This document shows positions 1-7,782 of a DNA stretch of 64,000 nucleotides, piece after piece. Location of the stretch: the NCBI GenBank assembly GCA_002731275.1, contig PCBK01000174.1, positions 1 to 64,000 on the forward strand. The letters run 5' to 3'. This DNA is from Deltaproteobacteria bacterium (GTDB taxonomy: Bacteria; Myxococcota_C; UBA6777). Position 1 is the first letter of the stretch. Each line of letters opens with the position of its first letter. The notes beneath the pieces were generated by a model. It was given only the letters and a program-made list of their open reading frames with translations. It made no database searches and was not told the origin of the DNA. The position numbers and the translations under genes are program-made.

Positions 1-157
1 AAAAGCCTCTGCAAGAAGGGCTCTGTCAGTGGTAAAGCCCCAACCCCGCAGGGGTTCAACCGGGGTCCAGCGGCCGCCCGCTGGTGCAACGTCCGCCGGA
101 TCAGATTTCAAGCTAAAACCCGTGTATATCGGACAAATACCCCCTCCTCTCAAAAGG
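1..157. other. Non-coding segment with strong hairpins beyond alaS
   Basis: No convincing gene is visible here. The stretch contains two perfect GC-rich hairpins: AACCCC-GCA-GGGGTT at 42-56 and CCAGCGG-CCGC-CCGCTGG at 67-84. A third stem, CTCCTCT with AGAGGAG (144-150 and 160-166), overlaps the alaS stop codon. None is followed by a clear T tract on either strand, so a classic intrinsic terminator is not shown. The density of stems suggests a structured RNA or the end of a repeat element cut by the window edge. I could not match it to tmRNA, RNase P RNA, SRP RNA or a tRNA. Confidence 0.35.
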
Positions 158-2935
158 CTAGAGGAGTCCTTCTGCGAAGGCTTTTCCTGCATCGAGTGCA
201 TCTTGTAATTTGGAAGGATCTTTCCCACCAGCTTGCGCCATATTGGGACGTCCACCACCCCCACCGCCTGCAACTTTCGCAGCGGTCTTCACCCAATCAC
301 CAGCCTTCAAACCTTTTTTGATCAACGCGTCGGGAACACGTGCAACAAACGCCACCTTATCTCCGACGACAGAACCTAGCAACATCGCTGATTCAGGGTG
401 CATTTGGTGGATGATGTCTGTCGCAGCACGAAGCGCGGCTTGATCAGCGTCCTCAAGGGCTGCGACGATCAACGCTCCAGTGTGCGCCTCAGCGATCTCT
501 TTCGCGACCTCTGTCACAGCCTTTGTGTGCTGTTTTTGTTGTTGCTTGACGATCTTCTGAAGTTCACCAAGTTTGGATTGAATGTCATCTTTCACCAACA
601 AAGGCAGTGAGACCTGATGTAGTTGCTCACGCAATCGTGAGAGCCCACCGGCCACCTCTTCCGGTGCAGCAGATGCGAGCTGCTCAACGTCCTTCAACAA
701 GGCTTCACCGTTGGTGATCGCCTCACGAGCCTTGTCGCCTGTAATCCCGATCAAACGTCGAACACCCTTTCCGACACCTTCTTCTGCGGTAATCACAAAC
801 GCTCCTGCCTCGCTGGTGTCTGGGAGATGAATCCCACCACATAGCTCCGCTGAGAACGCATACCAGTCCTTTTTCTCGGGTGTAGCGAGCAGATCTTCGA
901 TGGGTACACCGATAGAGACGACGCGCACCATAGGAGGATACTTCTCACCAAAAACAGCACGCAGTCCGTGAATCTCGAAGGCTTTCTCTTGAGGAACCTC
1001 CATATCATACACAGGCAATTTTTGCGCGATGTCCGATTGAACAAGTGTTTCGATTTGAGCGATTTCGTCGCGAGAGAGAGACTTACTATGACTGAAGTCA
1101 AAGCGCGTCCTCATGTCATCGACCAAAGAACCCTTTTGATCCACATCATCCCCAAGCACCGCACGCAACTTGTGATTGAGAATGTGTGTTGTTGTGTGGT
1201 GCGCCATGATCTTTTGTCGTCTCGCAGCGTCCACTTTCAACGTGCTCGTTTGCTTCTCTTGCAAGCTCCCTTTTGAGAGCTCACCAATGTGGAAAAAGAC
1301 CCCACCAACCTTGAGAGTATCCTCCACATCGAATTGCGCGCCGCTGTCTGTTGTCAGCGTTCCGCGATCGCCAACCTGCCCACCAGACTCGGCATAGAAA
1401 GGCGTTTGATCGAGAACAACGGCTCCAAGCTGCCCAGCTTGCAAAGTCTCAGCGGCGTGAAATTGCCCATCTTCCAAAGCATACACATGACTGAGTGTCG
1501 CACCTTCGCGCGCGGTCTCCGTGTATCCTGTAAAGATCGTCTCCTCAAACTGCCCCTGCTGAACAATCTCAACCAAAGTCTGTTTGGCAACATCAAGCTG
1601 ACCGGTGCTACCCTTCGAGACGAGTTGGTGCTGCTTGCGGTGTTCAAGGTAACCGTCTTTATCGATCCCCATCCCCTTCTCCTCAGCCATCAACTCAGTC
1701 AGATCGTAGGGGAAACCATACGTAGACTCCAACCTGAAGACCACCTCACCTTCGATCTCCTTGCCACCCTTTTCAGCCTCCTCAAGGAACAACTTGATCC
1801 CACGCTCCCATGTGTGTCCAAATTGGATCTCTTCTTCCTTGATGATATCTGCGATCTTTTGGGGATCTTTTTTCAACTCGGGAAAAACATCTCCCATTTG
1901 TTCGACAACAACGGGAACAATCTGGTAGAAAAAAGGATCTTCCATTCCCAAAATTTGGCGACCGTAACGCACAGCACGTCGCAAGATACGACGCAGGACG
2001 TAGCCACGTCCATCTTTATCGGGGACAGCGCCATCAGCGATCGCAAAGGTGAGCGTACGGATATGGTCAGCGATTACGCGGTATGCGATATCTTCGACCT
2101 TTTCCAGATCTCCACCATACGGTTCAGCGCCAGAGAGGGCTTGTATTTTTTGGAAGAAGGGAGCGAACAAGTCACTATCATAGGTGCTGATTTTGCCTTG
2201 GAGAGCAGCACAGATCCGTTCGAAACCCATTCCAGTGTCGACGTGCTTGGCGGGAAGTGTTTTGAGTTCACCAGAGACGTCGCGGTTAAATTGGATGAAG
2301 ACGAGGTTCCAGATCTCGATCACACGGGGATCATCCATATTGACGAGGTCACGACCACTTTTGTCGGGTGTGAGATCGATATGAATCTCAGAACAAGGCC
2401 CACAAGGTCCAGTGTCTCCCATCTCCCAAAAGTTGTCTTTCTTCGAGCAGAAGTGAATGTTGTTGTGATCGATATCCGTCTCAGTACGCCAGATCTCAGC
2501 GGCCTCACTGTCTGCTTCGAGTCCATCGGCTTGATCACCTTCGAAGACGGTCGCGTGGAGGCGATCTTTTTCAAGCCCCCAGACATCTGTCAAAAGCTCC
2601 CAAGCCCATGTGATCGCTTCTTTTTTGAAGTAATCACCAAAAGACCAGTTGCCCAACATCTCGAAGAATGTGTGGTGATATGTGTCTTTTCCAACCGCGT
2701 CGAGGTCGTTGTGTTTGCCACCCGCTCGGATGCATTTTTGGGTATCAACGGCACGTGTATAGGCGCGTGTTTCAAGTCCCAAAAAGACCTCTTTAAATTG
2801 ATTCATCCCTGCGTTTGTAAACAACAAAGTATCGTCCCCGTGGGGGATAACAGGTGCAGAATCGACAAGAGTGTGTCCGTGTTTTTTCTCAAAAAATTCC
2901 AAAAACTGACGACGAATCTCAGTACTTGAAAGCAT
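158..2935 (-). CDS. alaS: Alanyl-tRNA synthetase
   Basis: Cytosolic class II synthetase that charges tRNA-Ala. The N-terminal catalytic core is clear (TNAGMNQFKEVF; HHTFFEMLGNWSFGDYFK). The editing domain has the HxxxH pair in HHTTTHIL and a second metal-binding pair in CGGIH, where most family members read CGGTH. A C-terminal DHHA1-type Gly-rich segment (GGGGGGRPNMAQAGG) ends the protein. I place the start at the ATG at 2935 (925 aa). It begins MLSSTEIRRQF, matching the usual N-terminus, and has GGTGAG about eight bases upstream. In-frame ATGs at 2950 and 2983 would add 5 and 16 residues but lack a good ribosome binding site. The family is typically about 875 aa, so this one is slightly long. 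Transcription probably starts at the promoter at 3121-3149. Confidence 0.97.
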   Translation of the reverse strand: MLSSTEIRRQFLEFFEKKHGHTLVDSAPVIPHGDDTLLFTNAGMNQFKEVFLGLETRAYTRAVDTQKCIRAGGKHNDLDAVGKDTYHHTFFEMLGNWSFGDYFKKEAITWAWELLTDVWGLEKDRLHATVFEGDQADGLEADSEAAEIWRTETDIDHNNIHFCSKKDNFWEMGDTGPCGPCSEIHIDLTPDKSGRDLVNMDDPRVIEIWNLVFIQFNRDVSGELKTLPAKHVDTGMGFERICAALQGKISTYDSDLFAPFFQKIQALSGAEPYGGDLEKVEDIAYRVIADHIRTLTFAIADGAVPDKDGRGYVLRRILRRAVRYGRQILGMEDPFFYQIVPVVVEQMGDVFPELKKDPQKIADIIKEEEIQFGHTWERGIKLFLEEAEKGGKEIEGEVVFRLESTYGFPYDLTELMAEEKGMGIDKDGYLEHRKQHQLVSKGSTGQLDVAKQTLVEIVQQGQFEETIFTGYTETAREGATLSHVYALEDGQFHAAETLQAGQLGAVVLDQTPFYAESGGQVGDRGTLTTDSGAQFDVEDTLKVGGVFFHIGELSKGSLQEKQTSTLKVDAARRQKIMAHHTTTHILNHKLRAVLGDDVDQKGSLVDDMRTRFDFSHSKSLSRDEIAQIETLVQSDIAQKLPVYDMEVPQEKAFEIHGLRAVFGEKYPPMVRVVSIGVPIEDLLATPEKKDWYAFSAELCGGIHLPDTSEAGAFVITAEEGVGKGVRRLIGITGDKAREAITNGEALLKDVEQLASAAPEEVAGGLSRLREQLHQVSLPLLVKDDIQSKLGELQKIVKQQQKQHTKAVTEVAKEIAEAHTGALIVAALEDADQAALRAATDIIHQMHPESAMLLGSVVGDKVAFVARVPDALIKKGLKAGDWVKTAAKVAGGGGGGRPNMAQAGGKDPSKLQDALDAGKAFAEGLL

Positions 2936-3015
2936 CACAATACTCACCATAGTAAGGGAGGCGCGGATGGCATCCTCGGCCAAAAGAACACATCATAACG
3001 ACGTAAAACGAAGCT

Positions 3016-3041
3016 CCCGATAGAGCGCAAAGCGCCTCGGG
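3016..3041 (-). promoter_or_regulatory. Hairpin in the alaS 5' leader
   Basis: On the minus strand CCCGA pairs with TCGGG around an inner GCGC-TTT-GCGC stem. It lies between the predicted promoter (3121-3149) and the alaS start at 2935, inside a leader of roughly 180 nt. E. coli AlaRS represses its own gene by binding a palindrome near its promoter. A regulatory role here is inference only. Confidence 0.35.
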
Positions 3042-3120
3042 ATGGGGTATAGATTCGAGACGTATCATTTTAGACAAAAGTTCTTAAACGTCGCGCCTCG
3101 ATCACACAAAAAACCCCCAA

Positions 3121-3149
3121 CTTGTAAAGAGACACCCCAAGAATGTCAA
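3121..3149 (-). promoter_or_regulatory. Sigma70-type promoter for alaS
   Basis: The minus strand reads TTGACA (3149-3144), a 17-bp spacer, then TACAAG (3126-3121), a 4/6 match to TATAAT. The position and orientation fit transcription of alaS, with a leader of about 180 nt. It sits in the gap between the alaS start and the 3' end of the lipoprotein gene at 3204. Confidence 0.55.
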
Positions 3150-3203
3150 GGTACAATGGAAACTTCACCCCCCGCCCTCTCTTCGAACTTCGTATCGTTG
3201 CCT

Positions 3204-6008
3204 CTAAGGCATATCGCTCTTGGCGATCTTGATCACGAAGCCATCGCGGCCCCCTGCATGAGAGATCGTCTTTGAACGCAATTTGATACTTCCAGAGTAA
3301 CCACCGACGATATAGAGGTTCCCACTCGCATCGACGGCGACATCGATCGCAAAGTCATCCCCGGTCGAGCCAAAGCCTGTCACCCAGTCAAACTTCCCGG
3401 TTGTCGGATTTTGCCGTGTGATAAGCGCGTCTTTCATGCCCTGGTTGTTGAGTGTCCCTCCAGGAACAGTCAAAGAAGCAGAGGCAAAACTACCAGCGAT
3501 AAAAACCTCTCCATTTGGTCCAAGTGTAGGGATGTTTCCACCTTCCCTTAGCGACCCACCAAGGCTATCCCCCCACACCCAATTCCCTGCGGCGTCCATC
3601 TTTGCACCCATGAGATCGGCAGCAGCGCTCGTTGTCCCTGCAGCTGTTAAGGTAAGACTTCCCAATGAAAGATTCCCCCAAAAACTCCCCGCAAAGTAAA
3701 GATTTCCGCTGCTGTCGGAGATCAGCGTTGCGGCACCTTTCTGTGCACGGTTCACAGTCCCATCGCTTTGCTTCAAGCGAATCACATACGTCCCCCCAGT
3801 AGAAGGTACTGTAAATGTCCCAAATGTCGCGCCGTTGTTGGCGATGCCAGAGTTGTACACGTTGCCATTCGTATCAACACCGATCCCCAAGCCACGATCG
3901 GGAGAGGTGGTCCCACCTGACATCGCCCATCTATACACACCTGCGCTTGTCAAGCTCACCACAAAAACATCCGTATCGCCAAGAGAGGTCAAGGTCTTGG
4001 AACCAGCGCTGACAGAACCACTGAAGAAGCCTGTTACGTAGACGTTGTCGCTTGCGTCCGTCGTCACACCATGCGCTTCATCTTCCCCTGTCCCGCCGAG
4101 TGATTGCATCCATACTTCTTTGCCAGTGTTGTCAAACTTGGCGACAAAGGCGTCCTGCTTCCCTTTTGAAGTGTAGGTCTTTGATGCAAATGTGATCGCG
4201 TTCTCGAATTTACCGGTGATATATATATTTCCTTTGGCATCGACTTTGAGCCCAAGCACGTTGTCATTGCCTGTCCCACCAAAAGATTTCAACCATTTGA
4301 CGCTCCCGCTGCTGTCGAGCTTTGCAAAGAAAATATCAGAGCTCCCCTTTGGCGTGATGGTGTCCTGTCCAATGGTTATCGCGTTGTAGAACCAACCAGC
4401 GATATAAATGGCCCCGCTGCTGTCGATATCAATGTAGTTGACCTGCTCAGAGCCTGACGTCTGAAAAGAGACGATCCAATCGGCTTTGGGGAGGTTACAC
4501 CCATCATCAGGGTTCCCATCGCAATCATCGTCGATGTTGTCATTGCAGGTTTCTTCAGGTTGTTTTTTGGACAGATCGGGCTGGGCATCGCAAGTGACGG
4601 TCTGGTTATCAGAGCTACAAACGTACTTACCGGTCGTTTGACATGGTCCAAAACCTGCGGTGCAAGATGTCTGGTAACGCGAATCAGCCTTACAAGGCTC
4701 TGTGCAGACGCCATTGCCACAAGCAGTCCGCCCGCCACAGTTGGCGATCGCACAGTCTTTGTTGTCATTACAAGAGGAGGGACAAAGAGGTTCTGCACAA
4801 GCGCCTCCTCGACAAGCTGTCTTACTACCGCAAGGTCCGATTTTACAGTGTATGTCGAGAGTGCAAATGGAAGGACAAGAGAGCGCAGAGCAGACGGAGT
4901 TTAGACACCGTGAAAGAGGCCCACAGCTGGGCTCAGCGCAATCGCTGTCATCGAGACAAGATTCGACACAAGCCGCGACACACTTGCCACTTTTGCAGAC
5001 GATACGATCACCACAGCCAGAGACAGCACATTCGGAATTTTCACTACAAGCGACAGGACAACTACAATCGACATCAACTTTTCCATCGCAGTCGTTGTCC
5101 TTATTGTTGTTGCAATTTTTGACAGCAGGGACCACTTCTCCCTGACAGGCGCTCCATGTCGCGGCGAGACAAAGCTGCTTTCCAGCCTGACAAGCGCCTT
5201 TTCCTTTTGTATCAGCTGGTCCAGAATAACACTCTTTCGAGAGAGGATCTTTTGTCCCATTTACGTTATCGATTTCGCCATCACAGTCGTCATCCTTGCC
5301 ATTGCACTCCTCAGTCTGCGGAGCTGCGCTGCACGTCGACCACTTACCAGCCTGACAGACTTCCTCTCCCTTTCCACAAGGCCCCGTACACTCCTTGCTC
5401 AGGTTGTCATCGATTTGACCATTGCAGTCGTTATCTTTGTTGTCACAGATCTCTTTCTCAGGTGTAATCTCCCCAACACAAGCCCCCCAAGTGTTATTGG
5501 CTTCACATTTCTGTGAACCCTTTTGACACTCCCCTTCAGGAGTATCAACCCCCTGCACGCTGTAACAAGGACGACTCTCTCCAACTCTGACACACTCACA
5601 ATTTGCGATACCGTTATCGACTTTACCGTCGCAGTCATCGTCTTTTTGGTTGCAAACCTCAATCGAAGGATAAATCGCCTTTTGACACACTCCAGACCAA
5701 TCACCATCAGGTGTACAGATCTCCTGGCCGTACTGACAAATCCCCTTGCCCGCGAATGACTCCTTGCCCTCTGCATAACATGGTCTTGTCTGATTGGCTT
5801 CACATTCTTTGCACTCTGTAGAGCAGATCTTTTGTCCTGCCTGGCTCTGATCTGTCGATGCACAACAACGCAAACCAAACTGACAATCAGCATCATCCTC
5901 ACAAAGCCACCCTTCTAGCGAAGGAGCCGCAGGAACAATACAAGCCAACAAGTGGAGCAGCGCAAGCTGCCCCAACACCAAACGAAACCAAGTACCTCGT
6001 CTGTACAT
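3204..6008 (-). CDS. Secreted lipoprotein: MopE-type repeats plus SBBP beta-propeller
   Basis: A 934-aa exported protein. Residues 1-22 are a signal peptide ending in the lipobox LLAC (Cys23), predicting lipidation. The N-terminal half is Cys-rich with five MopE-type motifs (for example CNGKDDDCDGEID), a family linked to metal binding in MopE. Between them lie four roughly 34-residue Cys repeats (C-x3-C...DC...C-G...C). From about residue 535 the protein switches to SBBP-type beta-propeller blades with the pattern GN-x-Y-x-TG-x-F and sFGGtGdD, which usually form a seven-bladed surface domain. The ATG at 6008 is preceded by a GGTGGTG stretch. No enzymatic motif is seen; a structural, adhesive or ligand-binding role is likely but unproven. 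Confidence 0.85.
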   Translation of the reverse strand: MYRRGTWFRLVLGQLALLHLLACIVPAAPSLEGWLCEDDADCQFGLRCCASTDQSQAGQKICSTECKECEANQTRPCYAEGKESFAGKGICQYGQEICTPDGDWSGVCQKAIYPSIEVCNQKDDDCDGKVDNGIANCECVRVGESRPCYSVQGVDTPEGECQKGSQKCEANNTWGACVGEITPEKEICDNKDNDCNGQIDDNLSKECTGPCGKGEEVCQAGKWSTCSAAPQTEECNGKDDDCDGEIDNVNGTKDPLSKECYSGPADTKGKGACQAGKQLCLAATWSACQGEVVPAVKNCNNNKDNDCDGKVDVDCSCPVACSENSECAVSGCGDRIVCKSGKCVAACVESCLDDSDCAEPSCGPLSRCLNSVCSALSCPSICTLDIHCKIGPCGSKTACRGGACAEPLCPSSCNDNKDCAIANCGGRTACGNGVCTEPCKADSRYQTSCTAGFGPCQTTGKYVCSSDNQTVTCDAQPDLSKKQPEETCNDNIDDDCDGNPDDGCNLPKADWIVSFQTSGSEQVNYIDIDSSGAIYIAGWFYNAITIGQDTITPKGSSDIFFAKLDSSGSVKWLKSFGGTGNDNVLGLKVDAKGNIYITGKFENAITFASKTYTSKGKQDAFVAKFDNTGKEVWMQSLGGTGEDEAHGVTTDASDNVYVTGFFSGSVSAGSKTLTSLGDTDVFVVSLTSAGVYRWAMSGGTTSPDRGLGIGVDTNGNVYNSGIANNGATFGTFTVPSTGGTYVIRLKQSDGTVNRAQKGAATLISDSSGNLYFAGSFWGNLSLGSLTLTAAGTTSAAADLMGAKMDAAGNWVWGDSLGGSLREGGNIPTLGPNGEVFIAGSFASASLTVPGGTLNNQGMKDALITRQNPTTGKFDWVTGFGSTGDDFAIDVAVDASGNLYIVGGYSGSIKLRSKTISHAGGRDGFVIKIAKSDMP

Positions 6009-6207
6009 TCACACCACCATACATCTCGAAAGTCAAACCCGGCTGCAAGCACGAGCACAACGAAAAACAAGGCGACCGGCCACAGCTTGCTCGCCACCCA
6101 TCGATCAAAGGAAAGAGTCTCCTCACTTCAACACTATATCATCATTGGGGTTGCGATCGAAATTGTACAGAGGGATGACACACAAAGAAATGCGCAAATG
6201 GTAGGAA

Positions 6208-6223
6208 TCCCTCTTCTGAGGGA
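6208..6223 (-). terminator. Possible hairpin terminator after the 112-aa gene
   Basis: A perfect six-base stem TCCCTC-TTCT-GAGGGA lies about 35 bases beyond the stop codon of the gene at 6258-6596. On the minus strand only a weak TTCC follows instead of a strong U tract, so termination efficiency is uncertain. Confidence 0.3.
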
Positions 6224-6257
6224 CATATACGAAGAAACACACGACACACAAGTTGTC

Positions 6258-6596
6258 TTAGCGAAACAGACCTTGTGGCAGTGGTGTGTGAATGTTAGTG
6301 CTGGATGTGCTCTCGCGCTGAAAGGAACCGCGCTCGGAGAGAATGACATCACGTAAGTGGATCCAGCGACGTCGAGAGGGGCGGTGTTGTACTAACACAA
6401 TCTCTTCGGAACCTTGCATCGCGACATCGATCACAAAGCCCGTTAAACCAACCAGATCAAAATGACCACTGCTTGGATGGACCGTCACCACATCCCCTAT
6501 TGAGATGTCATCACCAAAGAGCTCTTGGTGTATTTCGGGTGCGATCTCAACTCGATCTTGAGAATAGCTTGTGTTTGTATAGTTGTGATTTGCCAT
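6258..6596 (-). CDS. Small hypothetical protein, SH3-like barrel candidate
   Basis: A 112-aa cytosolic protein with no signal peptide. The start is the ATG at 6596 (MANHNYTNTS), preceded by TTGGAGAC with nine-base spacing; an upstream in-frame TTG overlaps this site and is less likely. The centre (GDVVTVHPSSG, GLTGFVIDV, EIVLVQHR, RRRWIHLRDVI) alternates short beta strands and resembles a small KOW/SH3-like barrel. I recognise no named family. It is divergent from the gene at 6976 and codirectional with the SBBP lipoprotein downstream. Confidence 0.65.
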   Translation of the reverse strand: MANHNYTNTSYSQDRVEIAPEIHQELFGDDISIGDVVTVHPSSGHFDLVGLTGFVIDVAMQGSEEIVLVQHRPSRRRWIHLRDVILSERGSFQRESTSSTNIHTPLPQGLFR

Positions 6597-6975
6597 GTTG
6601 TTTGTCTCCAATTCTTTTCAGTTCCACACTCGCCAGGATACAATGCATATAGCGTGCCAAGAAAATGAGAATACACAGACAAAAAATGAGAACGTTCTCT
6701 AAGATGAGCATATACTTTCCCTCGCGGACGATCGCAGAACGCACTGGCAGAAGGAAAGTGAGAAGGGTTTGTAACAGGGTGTGTATTTTTCTAATCACCC
6801 TTCTGTCATCTCGTGCATCATGACTTTTGTGGGGAGTCGATATTGACAAGCACAAAAAGAACTGAAAGATTACCAACAAGTGAGCACGAGCCTTTGCGCT
6901 CACTTACATACATAGCATATTGATACGTTCCCTCTCAGGGAGCTCACGAATCTTTTTGTACTGGAGACATCTCCC
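6597..6975. other. Divergent intergenic region (379 bp)
   Basis: Lies between the minus-strand 112-aa gene and the plus-strand gene at 6976, so it should carry promoters for both. TTGACA at 6843-6848 on the plus strand has only a weak -10 (AAGATT) 17 bp downstream. A short stem TCCCT-CTC-AGGGA near 6930-6942 is followed by T5 around 6953. No convincing gene: the minus-strand frame at 6547-6903 overlaps the start of the 112-aa gene and lacks a recognisable family. Confidence 0.4.
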
Positions 6976-7548
6976 ATGAAACGACTCCTCTCGACACTCT
7001 GTGTGGGTTTTTTTCTACTCACTCTCTCATCCACTGCGTCGGCAACACCTCAGTGGATGCTTTATTCAAACGCCAAAACATCAGCGGCGTGTCTCGCTTT
7101 GAAAGGGAAGGGTGGCATCACCAACGCCCTTTGGACATCAGGTCGTTGCCTGATAACAAAAAAAACAACCAAGCGTCCCCGCATCATCAAACGCTTTCGT
7201 CGTGGCTTCACGGTCCAAAAAATGTATCACCTGAAGCGCCCTCTCAATCATATCCGTATGCTGAATGTACCAGGTATGTTTAAGAAGGCGAAGCGTTTGA
7301 GAGCCCAAGCCGCAAAAGAGCAACAAAAAGCGAGCGACCTACGCAACCAAACACAGCAACTCCAAAGCACGATCCAACTGTACGAAAAAGAACTCCTCCG
7401 TCTGAAGTCTATGTACGCCAAAAAAACAAAACAGCTCAAGACACTCCAAAAGAGCATTCGTGTCAAACAGACAGAGGCTTCTCGACTGACTCGCAAAGGA
7501 CAGGCGCTCTGGCGAGCAGTCCGGACTTCCAAAAAACAATCTCACTAA
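6976..7548 (+). CDS. Exported basic coiled-coil protein
   Basis: A 190-aa protein with a clean Sec signal peptide (MKRLLSTLCVGFFLLTLSSTASA) and cleavage expected after ASA. GGAG lies nine bases before the ATG. The mature protein is strongly basic. Residues about 105-185 form a predicted coiled coil rich in Lys, Gln and Leu (for example KEQQKASDLRNQTQQLQSTI). Two cysteines, in SAACLAL and SGRCLIT, may form one disulfide near the N-terminus. The family is not recognised. A periplasmic, envelope-binding role is plausible from charge and coiled coil but is inference. Confidence 0.75.
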   Translation: MKRLLSTLCVGFFLLTLSSTASATPQWMLYSNAKTSAACLALKGKGGITNALWTSGRCLITKKTTKRPRIIKRFRRGFTVQKMYHLKRPLNHIRMLNVPGMFKKAKRLRAQAAKEQQKASDLRNQTQQLQSTIQLYEKELLRLKSMYAKKTKQLKTLQKSIRVKQTEASRLTRKGQALWRAVRTSKKQSH

Positions 7549-7782
7549 GCTCGATTCACGAAGAGAGCGAATACTCCCCTCCTTCCCAGATATCTTTCCA
7601 CCAACAAAACCCAATCCGATCCCCCCTCTTCACTCGTAATGTGTAAAAATCCCCTGATTCTTCGATCTTTTTTGGGGACAGGTGTGATGTTTTTGAAGCA
7701 GAAGGGTAATATGATCGCCGACTACAATTGTGTGAACGGCAAAACCCATTCAAGATGCATGAGATACAAAGGGAAGAATACA

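Noticed and set aside
48..60. tRNA T-arm-like GGGTTCAAC near the left edge
   Set aside because: No acceptor stem or anticodon arm can be drawn around it; it is part of the GC-rich hairpin.
1289..2929. 546-codon open frame on the plus strand
   Set aside because: Fully antisense to alaS, no ribosome binding site and no domain; it is open because of codon bias in alaS.
6547..6903. 118-codon minus-strand hydrophobic frame
   Set aside because: Overlaps the start of the better-supported 112-aa gene and has no ribosome binding site.
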